From: Candidatus Rifleibacteriota bacterium
GTDB lineage: Bacteria > Muiribacteriota > Ozemobacteria > Ozemobacterales > Ozemobacteraceae
Reading direction: 5' to 3'
DNA: 64,000 nt
Assembly: GCA_015232575.1 (NCBI GenBank)
Contig: JADFZL010000002.1
Coordinates: 434,001 to 498,000, forward strand
Below the pieces are notes generated by a model that saw only the letters and a program-made list of their open reading frames with translations, had not been told where the DNA came from and ran no database searches. The translations under genes were made by a program, and so were the position numbers. Position 1 is the first letter of the stretch, and each line of letters opens with the position of its first letter. Positions 39,792 to 48,740 of the stretch are shown here, piece by piece.

Positions 39792-40106
39792 ATGGCAACT
39801 AAACCCTCAGTTCTTATTGAACAGATTGAACACGAACTTGCTACCGCGCGTGATGTAATGGCTCCCAAAAGAAAAGTAGAAGACATGAAAGCTTCTATGG
39901 TACAGTCATGCCGCTTTTATCACAACAGCAAAACCAAGCACAATGCTATTACTTTCATTCTTGAAAATGGCGAAGTTGTTTACAAGGAAATTAAAGAGAC
40001 CGACTGGCTTAATGTCGTTGCAACTTTTACCAGAGTAAAAGAACTTGTTGTATGGTATGACAAGGATAAAATGGTACAGCAGTTTGTACTTAATCACAAC
40101 TACTAA
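39792..40106 (+). CDS. Conserved-looking small protein, function unknown
   Basis: 104 residues with AGGAGGT upstream of the ATG. It reads as a compact alpha/beta domain: an N-terminal helix (KPSVLIEQIEHELATARDVM), a basic stretch (APKRKVEDMKA), then strands (NAITFILENGEVVYKEI, ELVVWYDKDKMVQQFVL). No signal peptide or family recognised. Ends 35 bases before a strong terminator, so it is probably a highly expressed monocistronic gene. Confidence 0.6.
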   Translation: MATKPSVLIEQIEHELATARDVMAPKRKVEDMKASMVQSCRFYHNSKTKHNAITFILENGEVVYKEIKETDWLNVVATFTRVKELVVWYDKDKMVQQFVLNHNY

Positions 40107-40141
40107 TACCCGCTGGGGTATGTGTGAGTTGACTTTATAAG

Positions 40142-40173
40142 AAAAACTGGAGATAAATATCTCCAGTTTTTTT
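40142..40173 (+). terminator. Intrinsic terminator
   Basis: AAAAACTGGAGATA and its complement around a 2-nt spacer, ending in seven T. It follows the 39792-40106 gene. Confidence 0.8.
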
Positions 40174-40377
40174 ATCGGAAACCCGCGAAAATTCTAAATA
40201 CCGCGATAAATCAGAAAAAACGAAATTTGCAACCATTACAAAATGTATTTGTGAATCTGCGTCAAACAATAAGCAACAATATGACAACTTTTCAAGAGAT
40301 TCCGGGAAATTGAGATGGTTGTACTAGCTCTTTTTAGAGTTCGCATTATTTAGAATCAGATACTATTGGAGAATATA

Positions 40378-41445
40378 ATGCAGATATTTAATTCAATGAA
40401 AAGTTCAGGATTGGAACAACTGATATATTTTAATGAGGAATCGGTAAACCTCAAGGGAATACTTGCTATCCATAACACACTTCTTGGACCTGCGATCGGC
40501 GGTGTGAGAATGATGGATTATCCGGATCAGGAAACTATGTTCAAAGATGCTGTTGATCTTGCGCATGAAATGACTTTGCGTACAGCTCTTTCTGACTGCG
40601 ATCTTGGCGGCGGAAGCGCTGTGTTATGTGGAAAGCCTGAAGACAAAGATGAGGCATATTTCAGAGCTTTCGGGCGCCTTATTAACCGGTTATCCGGACA
40701 ATTTCTTGCGGTAATGGAAGTTGGTACAAACAGCAGAGATCTGATGAATATCAAAAGAGAAACGGATTATGTTTACGCTCTTCCGGAGATATTCGGGGGA
40801 ATTGCAGATGCGACTGAAATAACTGCTGAAGGGATAATTCTTGGAATAAAAGCAACTGTTAAACAGATTTTTGGCCATACTAATCTCGAAGGCTTGAACT
40901 GCGTCGTTCAGGGAGTCGGAAGACTTGGTTCAACTCTCGTAAAGATGCTTTTTGATTCAAAAGCTAAGATAGTTGTAACAGATAAAAATTATGACAAAAT
41001 AAAGAATATTCAGGATAAGTTTCCCGGTGTTGCAATGATTCAGCCAGGCGAAATTATTGACAAAAAGTGTGATTTAATAATTCCATGTGCTCTTGGAAAT
41101 TTGATTACAGAGTCAAATATTGAAAGACTTAAATGTAAAATTATCGCTGGCGGAGCAAGCAATATCCTGCCAGATGCCAATGTGGGTGATATGCTGTTTA
41201 AAAAAGGCATTGTTTACACGCCACATTTTATTATTGATTCGGGCGAATTGATTCAGGCGGATTATGAAATAAAAAAAAGGCCAAAGTCACTTCTTGGAGG
41301 TGCAATTCAGGAAATTTACGGACGCACAATAAATCTTCTTGAGATGGCATCAGACAAAAAAGAGGCGCCTATCAGAACGGCTCTGCGTTTTGCAGGACAA
41401 AGACTTACAAAAGTCGCCGGAATTGGAAAGAATGTGAAATTCTAA
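40378..41445 (+). CDS. Leucine-dehydrogenase-like protein lacking both active-site lysines
   Basis: 355 residues from the ATG at 40378 (GGAG six bases upstream); the TTG at 40366 overlaps that site. The fold is that of Leu/Phe/Val dehydrogenases: GPAIGGVRM, LGGG loop, EVGTNSRDL, nucleotide loop VVQGVGRLGSTL, CDLIIPCALGNLI, IIAGGASNILP. The substrate Lys68 is Arg (MTLRTA) and the catalytic Lys80 is Ser (DLGGGSAV), counted from this ATG, which fits Bacillus numbering. The Asp that follows in active enzymes (AEDVGT) is Glu114 in MEVGT. Normal deamination is thus unlikely. It precedes the butyrate-kinase fusion by 6 bases. Confidence 0.8.
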   Translation: MQIFNSMKSSGLEQLIYFNEESVNLKGILAIHNTLLGPAIGGVRMMDYPDQETMFKDAVDLAHEMTLRTALSDCDLGGGSAVLCGKPEDKDEAYFRAFGRLINRLSGQFLAVMEVGTNSRDLMNIKRETDYVYALPEIFGGIADATEITAEGIILGIKATVKQIFGHTNLEGLNCVVQGVGRLGSTLVKMLFDSKAKIVVTDKNYDKIKNIQDKFPGVAMIQPGEIIDKKCDLIIPCALGNLITESNIERLKCKIIAGGASNILPDANVGDMLFKKGIVYTPHFIIDSGELIQADYEIKKRPKSLLGGAIQEIYGRTINLLEMASDKKEAPIRTALRFAGQRLTKVAGIGKNVKF

Positions 41446-41451
41446 AGGAAA

Positions 41452-43461
41452 ATGCCTGTGAATCAAAATAAAAACTATTTAATTCTTGTTATTAATCCGG
41501 GTTCTACTTCAACAAAAATAGGTATTTTTGAAAATGAAGTTTGTAAATCTGAAAAAACTCTTCGCCATTCTTCGACGGAGCTGGAAAAATTCGAAAAAAT
41601 CTGGGATCAATACGAATTCAGGAAAAAAGAAATTTTGTCTTTTCTGATTTCTCAGGGATTCGATCTGAAAACTCTCAGTTGTGTAGTGGGGCGCGGTGGC
41701 CTTCTGAAGCCAATCGAAGGTGGAACATATAAAATTGACCAGCGGATGATTTCGGACCTTCGCAAAGGAGTTCAGGGGCATCATGCTTCAAATCTCGGCG
41801 GGGTCCTTGCATTCGGAATTGGCTGGGATTACGGAATTCCATCTTTTATTGTTGATCCGCCCGCGGTTGATGAATTCGAGCCAGTTTCACGCATCTCCGG
41901 ACTTGCTGAAATTCCGCGTACAAGTCTTTTTCATGCTTTGAATATTAAAGCCATTGCGCGAAAAGTTGCAAAAGACATGCAGAAAACGATTGCTGATCTG
42001 AACCTTATTGTAGCGCATCTTGGTGGCGGAATTACTGTGGCAGCTATGAAAAAAGGCAGAGTTATTGACGTAAACAATGGAATAGGTGAAGGAACCTTTT
42101 CTCCCGAAAGAAGCGGAGGATTGCCGCTGACACCGTTTATCGAATTGTGTTTTTCAGGAAAGTACGATAAAAAGACTATAATGAAAAAAATGGCGGGTCA
42201 GGGTGGTCTTGTAAGCTATCTTGGCACGAATAACGCAGGTGAAGTTCAGGCATTGATAAGAGCGGGAAATGCCAAAGCCAAACTTGTTTTTGAAGCCATG
42301 GCATATCAGATTTCATGCGAAATTGGTTCAAGAGCGGTTGCTTTGTATGGAAGCGTTGATGCCGTAGTTTTAACTGGTGGAATGGCTCATTCTGAATATC
42401 TTACAAATCTTATAAAAGAGCGTTGTGCATTTCTCGGAAATATTCTTGTTTATCCGGGTGAGGACGAACTTGAAGCACTCGCGCTTGGCGGATTACGTGT
42501 CCTCAGAGGCGAAGAAACCCCGAAAATATACGATGCTCAGAAGAAAACAGTTGGAATTTTCTACAACGATCAACTGGCAGAATATGAGCATACGATCGAA
42601 GCAATTGAAACGAAATTCAGAGAGCTCGGATACAAATTCCGACAACAGGACGAAAATCTTGATCTTTTGATTCGCAACTGCAAAGGCAGTTCCGTTCGCA
42701 TGCATGATGTAATTGAAGAATTCATTGCACGAAAAGCCGATCTGGTAATTGCGCTCGGTTCTCCGTCAGCTTATGCTACGAAGCTTTATCTGAAAGGGAA
42801 AGAGATTCCGGTCCTGTGCACAGCGTGCTTTGATCCAGTGGTAATGGGACTTGCAGACAGCTATGTAGGCTCAGCAAATAACATTACTGGTACTTCCTAT
42901 CGTGTTGATATTAATAAGCAGATATCCGAGGGAATTCTCAAATTGATTCCTGATTTAAAACGCCTTGGAGTTGTTTATAAGTCAGGAGAACTTCAATCTG
43001 AGATTCAGCTTGACGAAGCGTCTGAGACATCTGAAAAATTGGGAATCACTCTGATGAAATTTGATGCACAGACTTCCTCAGATTTAAAGAATGCCAGAGA
43101 CTACTTTTCAGAAAAGAATGTGGAAGCCGTTCTATTGCTTTCTGATACAACTCTTGCGGGTGCTGATGAATCAGAGTTGCAATTCATTGTATCAAATTTT
43201 CCGACATGTTGCTCCCTGCGCTCAATGCTTCTGAAAGGTGGCCTGATTGGAGTAATTGCCGACTGGGATTCAATAAACAAAAAAGCAACGGATATGATGA
43301 TTCAAATTCTTGATGGAACTTCCCCGTCTTCTATACCGATTTTGAAGAATCCGGATGCAAAGATTGTTATTAATGCAAGAACTCTCAAAAGATTTAATTT
43401 GGCGGAAAACAATGAATTGTTGAATTCTGCAGACGAAGTGCTTTTCCTTGAAGAACTGTAG
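41452..43461 (+). CDS. buk: Butyrate kinase fused to ABC_sub_bind ligand-binding domain
   Basis: 669 residues, nearly twice the usual 355-360. Residues 1 to about 364 are a complete butyrate/branched-chain-acid kinase: VINPGSTSTKIGIF, GRGGLLKPIEGGTY, FIVDPPAVDEFEP, HLGGGITVAA, DVNNGIGEGTFSPERSGGLP. Residues 367-669 match the ABC_sub_bind fold (PF04392-type): VGIFYNDQLAEY, LVIALGSPSAYATKLYL, IPVLCTACFDPVVMGL, NITGTSYRVD, LKRLGVVYKSGE, VEAVLLLSDTTLAG. That domain is normally a secreted transporter lipoprotein; here no signal exists, so it is cytoplasmic and probably a ligand sensor. The join is read from continuous sequence with no stop. Confidence 0.85.
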   Translation: MPVNQNKNYLILVINPGSTSTKIGIFENEVCKSEKTLRHSSTELEKFEKIWDQYEFRKKEILSFLISQGFDLKTLSCVVGRGGLLKPIEGGTYKIDQRMISDLRKGVQGHHASNLGGVLAFGIGWDYGIPSFIVDPPAVDEFEPVSRISGLAEIPRTSLFHALNIKAIARKVAKDMQKTIADLNLIVAHLGGGITVAAMKKGRVIDVNNGIGEGTFSPERSGGLPLTPFIELCFSGKYDKKTIMKKMAGQGGLVSYLGTNNAGEVQALIRAGNAKAKLVFEAMAYQISCEIGSRAVALYGSVDAVVLTGGMAHSEYLTNLIKERCAFLGNILVYPGEDELEALALGGLRVLRGEETPKIYDAQKKTVGIFYNDQLAEYEHTIEAIETKFRELGYKFRQQDENLDLLIRNCKGSSVRMHDVIEEFIARKADLVIALGSPSAYATKLYLKGKEIPVLCTACFDPVVMGLADSYVGSANNITGTSYRVDINKQISEGILKLIPDLKRLGVVYKSGELQSEIQLDEASETSEKLGITLMKFDAQTSSDLKNARDYFSEKNVEAVLLLSDTTLAGADESELQFIVSNFPTCCSLRSMLLKGGLIGVIADWDSINKKATDMMIQILDGTSPSSIPILKNPDAKIVINARTLKRFNLAENNELLNSADEVLFLEEL

Positions 43462-43570
43462 GTGTATAATATCCGAGGCCGGTCGAGCTTAGACTGGCTT
43501 CGGGGCAAATGATAGGTGGTGTGTTTTCACTGCTTGAAAATTCAAGGGAAAATTTGAAAGGTTATGGTAT

Positions 43571-44242
43571 ATGAGTAACAAAATTGGCGATATTGTCTGG
43601 GCTGGAACACTTGGAGCGGTGGTTATTGCACTGATTGTTCCTCAAAGCCGCGAATTATTTGTTGATTCGACAAAGGCTTATCCATACATAATGGGTTTTT
43701 TAAAGGTTGCACTTCTTGCAACAATGGGTGAGCTTCTTGCGGGCCGGATAGTATCGGGTTCCTGGGTCAAACCTGTCGGGCTGATCTGGCGTTCAATTAT
43801 CTGGGGATTTTTTGGAGTTGCTTTTGCACTTGTTTTTCCGCTTTTCTCAGCTGGAACACAGGCAGTAATAAAAATGAAACTGCTTCCAATTCTGGAAGAC
43901 GGATTTGCTGAAAAACTTTCAATTGCTTTCTGGACAAGCACCATTACAAATCTTATATTTGCACCGACGTTCATGGCCTTTCACAGGATAACAGATACGT
44001 GGATAGAAGCAGCTGAAGGAACGTTTTCAGGAATTATTAAAACTCCACTTTCGAAAGTTACAAGTACTATTCAATGGAGCGCATTCATTGATTTTGTTGT
44101 CTGCAGAACAATTCCCATTTTCTGGATTCCGGCTCATACCGTAACTTTTCTTCTTCCACCAGAATATCGAGTTTTATCAGCTTCGCTGCTCTCAATTGCA
44201 TTAGGCGGAATACTAGGCTTTGCAAAAAAACGAAAATCATGA
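43571..44242 (+). CDS. Integral membrane protein, Mpv17/PMP22-like
   Basis: 223 residues with several hydrophobic segments (about 8-25, 42-62, 76-95, 118-135, 170-215). The C-terminal IPIFWIPAHTVTFLLPPEYRV resembles the F-W-x-P-x-H-T...L-P-x-x-x-R pattern of Mpv17/PMP22-like proteins seen in bacteria. Identification is moderate. It lies 109 bases after the kinase fusion, with a weak GCCGGTC/GACTGGC hairpin between them, so co-transcription is uncertain. Confidence 0.55.
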   Translation: MSNKIGDIVWAGTLGAVVIALIVPQSRELFVDSTKAYPYIMGFLKVALLATMGELLAGRIVSGSWVKPVGLIWRSIIWGFFGVAFALVFPLFSAGTQAVIKMKLLPILEDGFAEKLSIAFWTSTITNLIFAPTFMAFHRITDTWIEAAEGTFSGIIKTPLSKVTSTIQWSAFIDFVVCRTIPIFWIPAHTVTFLLPPEYRVLSASLLSIALGGILGFAKKRKS

Positions 44243-44359
44243 ATTGTACAGTATATCTGAATTCCAATCTTATTTTAGAAAAAGGCATGGACCTGACTGC
44301 AGCCGCCTTCAGCGCTGACTGCTGGTAATGGGAGAAGATCTGTATTTTTTTAATGAGCG

Positions 44360-44388
44360 TTGATATACGTAAATAAAAAAAATAGAAT
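44360..44388 (+). promoter_or_regulatory. Putative sigma-70 promoter of the porin gene
   Basis: TTGATA at 44360-44365, 17-bp spacer, TAGAAT at 44383-44388. Transcription would begin about at the first possible ATG (44395), which favours the ATG at 44413 or a leaderless message. Confidence 0.4.
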
Positions 44389-44394
44389 ATTCAC

Positions 44395-45990
44395 ATGGAG
44401 ACAAACAAGAATATGTTTTTGCATGCTATAAAAAACACTTTTAAAAACACTGCTTTAATGCAGATTTTCCTGATTATTTTGTGTGCCACTTCTGCTGGTG
44501 TTTCGTTTGCTGATGAACTTGTTTCAGATAATTCTGGAACTTCGGATTGTTTATCAATGGATGAATTGGTTAAATTGAATGGTAAACTGCTTCAGCGAAT
44601 TGAAAACCTTGAGAAACGTGTTATTGAACTGGAAAACGCTTCTCAAACTCATTCATCGAAAGAAATTGTTAAGTGCGAATCAGAACACATCAATTCACGG
44701 ACATCGCATGCTGACGGAATTTGTATGAACATTCCGCTTGCTTCAGATTCGGTTTTAGCAACGGAAACAAAACCTCTTCAGCCTTCTTTGCCAAACCAAT
44801 TGCAGAACGTTCAGGCAAAATCTGCACTTAGTGTTGATGGATACATAAAACTTGATGCAATTTACAGCGATTCAACAGATACTCCAGGCAGTATCTGCTT
44901 TTTTGTCCCATCAGAAGCAGCAAAAAAGAATGATTCGAAATTCTATTTAACGGTGAATCAAACCAGATTCGGAGTTAATTTTCTTCCAAAAAACGAAGGC
45001 GAAGCAAAATATTCGGGACGCCTGGAATATGATTTCTACGGTGGCTATAATTCTACGGTTGCACCAGAAAATAAATCAATGATAATGTTGAGACATGCTT
45101 ATGTCAACGTCGAATGGCCCGACATGGATTTAAGTCTTCTGGGCGGTCAGACCTGGGATGTAATTGCACCGTTGAATCCAAATACGGTAAATTATGGACC
45201 AATGCTCTGTCAGGGAAATATTGGTTATAGAAGACCGCAGCTCAGACTTACAAAGGGAATAAAAACCTCAGACCACTCAAAGCTTACTTTGCAGTTGGCT
45301 GCTGTACGTACTCTTGGAAAATCTGATGTATTTCTTAACGGTTCCGGAGACGGCGGAATTGATTCAGGAAAACCTTCCGTTCAGGGAAGGCTCGCCTGGC
45401 AGTTTCCGGCAACAATGGGTAAAAATGCAGAAATTGGCGTTTTTGGACATTCAGGAGAAGAAGAACACGATGTAAACGTTTCAGGAGACAGTAAAAACAT
45501 TCTCAGCAGATCATCCGGATTCGATTTCAAGCTGCCTGTCAGTCGAAAGTTCTCTCTCCAGTTTGAAGGATTCAGCGGTCAGAATATTGATACGTATTAT
45601 GGCGGAATATATCAGGGAATCCTTGTAACAACCAGAAGCAAAACCAACGCTCTAACCTACTCATCTGTTAATATTGCAAGCGGCACATCAGCGAATTCTG
45701 ATATCATTTATGCAGATGGAATAAAATCTAAGGGTGGCTGGCTGGAATTGAATTTTGGCCCGTACAACAGGTGGCATTGGAATGCCGGTATTGCCAGCGA
45801 AAAAGTAACAAATGATGAACTGCCGGCGAATGCACGTGTGAAAAACACCTCCGGCTGGCTCAATACAGTTTACGACCTTAACAATGTGACTCAATTGTAC
45901 CTCGAATACGCTCGATGTACTACAACTTACAGGGGAATTCCGGAAGGATCGAATAACCGCATACAAAGCGCCATTATGTACAAATTCTGA
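44395..45990 (+). CDS. DcaP-type outer-membrane porin
   Basis: 531 residues from ATG 44395; a GGAG at 44397-44400 could serve the ATG at 44413 instead. A signal peptide ends near VSFADEL. A short coiled coil (LNGKLLQRIENLEKRVIELE) follows, as in DcaP porins, then the barrel: VDGYIKLDAIYS, YSGRLEYDFYGG, RHAYVNVEWPDMDLSLLGGQTWDVIAPL and alternating strands to a final IQSAIMYKF with C-terminal Phe. It should be a trimeric outer-membrane channel, direct evidence for an outer membrane. Substrate unknown; the Mpv17-like gene lies upstream. Confidence 0.85.
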   Translation: METNKNMFLHAIKNTFKNTALMQIFLIILCATSAGVSFADELVSDNSGTSDCLSMDELVKLNGKLLQRIENLEKRVIELENASQTHSSKEIVKCESEHINSRTSHADGICMNIPLASDSVLATETKPLQPSLPNQLQNVQAKSALSVDGYIKLDAIYSDSTDTPGSICFFVPSEAAKKNDSKFYLTVNQTRFGVNFLPKNEGEAKYSGRLEYDFYGGYNSTVAPENKSMIMLRHAYVNVEWPDMDLSLLGGQTWDVIAPLNPNTVNYGPMLCQGNIGYRRPQLRLTKGIKTSDHSKLTLQLAAVRTLGKSDVFLNGSGDGGIDSGKPSVQGRLAWQFPATMGKNAEIGVFGHSGEEEHDVNVSGDSKNILSRSSGFDFKLPVSRKFSLQFEGFSGQNIDTYYGGIYQGILVTTRSKTNALTYSSVNIASGTSANSDIIYADGIKSKGGWLELNFGPYNRWHWNAGIASEKVTNDELPANARVKNTSGWLNTVYDLNNVTQLYLEYARCTTTYRGIPEGSNNRIQSAIMYKF

Positions 45991-46014
45991 AAAATCCCGC
46001 CTAAATTATAATTC

Positions 46015-46058
46015 AGCACCCTTCTGTGATGAGATTTTTTATATCACAGAAGGGTGCT
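46015..46058. terminator. Bidirectional 16-bp hairpin terminator
   Basis: Perfect arms 46015-46030 (AGCACCCTTCTGTGAT) and 46043-46058 with a T-rich loop, between the convergent porin and dxs genes. Confidence 0.75.
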
Positions 46059-46073
46059 TGATAATCAGATCAA

Positions 46074-47972
46074 TCAGGAGACGGCTTTTAAAAACTGGGG
46101 AATTGTGTGCCATTTCAGGATTGTGTCGGCGATTCCTTCTGAGTCAAGATTGTACAGCCTTCTGAGTTCTTTCTGTGAACCTTGTACCGGAAAGTCGTCG
46201 GGGAGTCCGATGCGCAGAATTGTTGGCTGATAACCCATGTCGGCAGCCGATTCCAGAATTGCTGAGCCGAATCCGCCTTTGAGGGTTCCTTCTTCAATTG
46301 TAACCATCGGAAGTTTGCTGACGAAAAGTCTTTCGAGAAGCTTTTCGTCAAGTGGTTTGATGAACCTTGGATTGATGACCATGGTGCTTATTCCGTGCTT
46401 TTCAAGCTCGTCTGCGGCTTGGATTGCCGGATGCAGAGTGTTTCCGAGTGCCCAGACTGCAAGGTCATGGCCCTTTTTGAGTATTTCTGCCTGTCCGGTT
46501 TGAATCGGAGAGAAAGATTGAAAATTTTTCGCTGGTGCAGTTGTTCCGCGTGGATATCTGATTGCAACGGGGCAGTGGCTTCTGAAGGCGAATTCAAGCA
46601 TTCTTTTCAGCTCAAGTTCGTCACATGGAGCCATTGAAATGAGATTTGGAATCATGCGGAGAAATGTGATGTCAAATATTCCGTGGTGGGTTGGGCCGTC
46701 TTCGCCTACCAGACCGGCTCTGTCGAGGCAGAAAACTACCGGGAGCTTCATAAGTGCGACATCGTGAATTATCTGATCGATTGAACGCTGCATGAAAGTA
46801 GAATAAATAGCGACAACCGGTTTCAGACCACCAGCAGCCATTCCGGCTGCAAATGTTACTGCGTGCTGTTCAGCTATTCCGACATCGAAAAATCTATCAG
46901 GAAAGAGTTTTGAAAACTTTTCAAGACCGGTGCCTTCTTTCATTGCTGCAGTTACTGCAACAATATTCGGATCTTCACTGGCAAGGCTGACCAGAGTATC
47001 TCCAAAAACAGAAGTATAGCTCTGAACACATGGATCAGTCTGAATTTCACCGGTAGAAATCTCGAACGGTCCGACACCATGAAACTTCGGAGTTGCCTCC
47101 ATTGCCGGGCGATAGCCACGGCCTTTTTCGGTAAGAACATGAATTAATACTGGTCCTGATCTATTCTTAGAATATGCAAAGACCTTCTCAAGAAGTTCAA
47201 AATCGTAACCGTCGATTGGTCCAAGATATTTGAATCCGAGGTCTTCAAACAGAATGCCGGGCGTAAGAAGGTATTTTACGCTTCCTTCAATTCTGGATAA
47301 AAGCCCATAAAGCCTTGTTCCAAAACCTGGAATCTGTTTAACTACGTGTGCAAGATATTCTTTTGGATTTTTAAAATATGGCTCAATACGGATCTTGTTC
47401 AGATATCTTGAAAGAGCTCCAACATTTGGTGAAATGGACATTTCATTGTCGTTAAGTACAACAATGAGATCTGACTTCATGTTTCCGGCATGATTTATGG
47501 CTTCGAAAGACATTCCGCCAGTCATGGCGCCATCTCCGATGACGGCAACAATTCGCTTGCCTGACTGGAAAACATCCCGCGCGACTGCCATTCCCAGAGC
47601 TGCAGAAATAGATGTTGACGCATGTCCGGTGTCAAAAGCGTCGTGAGGACTTTCCGTTAATTTTGGAAATCCGCTGAGACCGCCCATTTTTCTGAGAGTC
47701 GGAAACTCATTGATTCGCCCGGTAATCATTTTGTGAACATAGCACTGGTGACCCACATCGAAAATAATTGAATCACGCGGTGAACTAAATGCCTTGTGAA
47801 TGGCGAGTGTTAACTCTACTATTCCAAGGTTTGAAGCCAGGTGACCACCATTTTTTGACACCACCTGGATTATTTTTTCGCGAATCTGCCGGCTTAAATC
47901 AACCAACTCCTGAATATTACATTCTTTCAGTTGTTCAGGCGAAGTTATTTTGTTCAAATCCACCAACCGCAT
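46074..47972 (-). CDS. dxs: 1-deoxy-D-xylulose-5-phosphate synthase
   Basis: 632 residues, normal size. Thiamine diphosphate motif GDGAMTGGMSFEAINHAG...NDNEMSIS; DVGHQCYVHKMITGR near the start; central FHGVGPFEISTG; transketolase pyrimidine domain with VGIAEQHAVTFAAGMA, DRAGLVGEDGPTHHG and RYPRGT. It condenses pyruvate and glyceraldehyde-3-phosphate, the first step of the MEP isoprenoid pathway, and its product also feeds thiamine and pyridoxal synthesis. A 40-bp tandem repeat array starts 88 bases upstream of the start codon. Confidence 0.95.
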   Translation of the reverse strand: MRLVDLNKITSPEQLKECNIQELVDLSRQIREKIIQVVSKNGGHLASNLGIVELTLAIHKAFSSPRDSIIFDVGHQCYVHKMITGRINEFPTLRKMGGLSGFPKLTESPHDAFDTGHASTSISAALGMAVARDVFQSGKRIVAVIGDGAMTGGMSFEAINHAGNMKSDLIVVLNDNEMSISPNVGALSRYLNKIRIEPYFKNPKEYLAHVVKQIPGFGTRLYGLLSRIEGSVKYLLTPGILFEDLGFKYLGPIDGYDFELLEKVFAYSKNRSGPVLIHVLTEKGRGYRPAMEATPKFHGVGPFEISTGEIQTDPCVQSYTSVFGDTLVSLASEDPNIVAVTAAMKEGTGLEKFSKLFPDRFFDVGIAEQHAVTFAAGMAAGGLKPVVAIYSTFMQRSIDQIIHDVALMKLPVVFCLDRAGLVGEDGPTHHGIFDITFLRMIPNLISMAPCDELELKRMLEFAFRSHCPVAIRYPRGTTAPAKNFQSFSPIQTGQAEILKKGHDLAVWALGNTLHPAIQAADELEKHGISTMVINPRFIKPLDEKLLERLFVSKLPMVTIEEGTLKGGFGSAILESAADMGYQPTILRIGLPDDFPVQGSQKELRRLYNLDSEGIADTILKWHTIPQFLKAVS

Positions 47973-48060
47973 ACCTCACTCTTTAGAGAGGGGGCACGCG
48001 CCCCCTCTCGCTGGCCGAACAAGTTCGTCCAGCTCACTCCCCGCGGTCGAGCGCTTTGCG

Positions 48061-48523
48061 CTCTCCGCTTGCATTATTAGATCGATTCGCTTGCTTTGCG
48101 CTCTCCGCTTGCATTATTAGATCGATTCGCTTGCTTTGCGCTCTCCGCTTGCATTATTAGATCGATTCGCTTGCTTTGGGCTCTCCGCTTGCATTATTAG
48201 ATCGATTCGCTTGCTTTGGGCTCTCCGCTTGCATTATTAGATCGATTCGCTTGCTTTGCGCTCTCCGCTTGCATTATTAGATCGATTCGCTTGCTTTGCG
48301 CTCTCCGCTTGCATTATTAGATCGATTCGCTTGCTTTGCGCTCTCCGCTTGCATTATTAGATCGATTCGCTTGCTTTGCGCTCTCCGCTTGCATTATTAG
48401 ATCGATTCGCTTGCTTTGCGCTCTCCGCTTGCATTATTAGACCGATTAGCTTAGTTTGCGCTCTTCGCTTGCATTATTAGACCGATTCGCTTGCTTGGCG
48501 CTTTGCGCTTGTGTTACGAGACC
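48061..48523. repeat. 40-bp tandem repeat array (11 units plus a partial)
   Basis: Unit begins CTCTCCGCTTGCATTATTAG followed by ATCGATTCGCTTGCTTTGCG. Units start every 40 bases from 48061 to 48461. Units 1-2 and 5-9 appear identical, units 3-4 differ only in the last bases (TTTGGG), and units 10-11 diverge (ACCGATT). There are no spacers, so it is a minisatellite and not a CRISPR array. It fills the upstream region of dxs. Confidence 0.9.
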
Positions 48524-48545
48524 AAATGCATAATTCAGGTATCAA

Positions 48546-48740
48546 TTAACCGTTGAGCTTTTCTACAAGTTTAGTGAGTTCGATTCCGTGAACTTCAACT
48601 GCATCGCGCAGGCTTTCAGATCTCGATACTGAACATCCTATGCAGTGCATTCCGTGTTCTCGAAGTATGGCAATCGCTTCAGGTTTGATTTTTATTATTT
48701 CGGCAATAGTCATTTCCGGAGTAATTTTCTGAGTATCCAT
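48546..48740 (-). CDS. DUF1858 redox-disulfide domain protein
   Basis: 64 residues, TTGGAGG upstream of the ATG. ITPEMTIAEIIKIKPEAIAIL then HGMHCIGCSVSRSESLRDA is the DUF1858 / hybrid-cluster-protein-associated domain, with the Cys-x-x-Cys pair in HCIGCS. It probably works in thiol redox or metal-cluster chemistry. No hybrid-cluster protein lies in this window. It is separated from dxs by the tandem repeat array. Confidence 0.85.
   Translation of the reverse strand: MDTQKITPEMTIAEIIKIKPEAIAILREHGMHCIGCSVSRSESLRDAVEVHGIELTKLVEKLNG

Noticed and set aside
48061..48523. CRISPR array
   Set aside because: The 40-bp units abut directly with no spacers and no cas genes are in the window; it is a tandem repeat.
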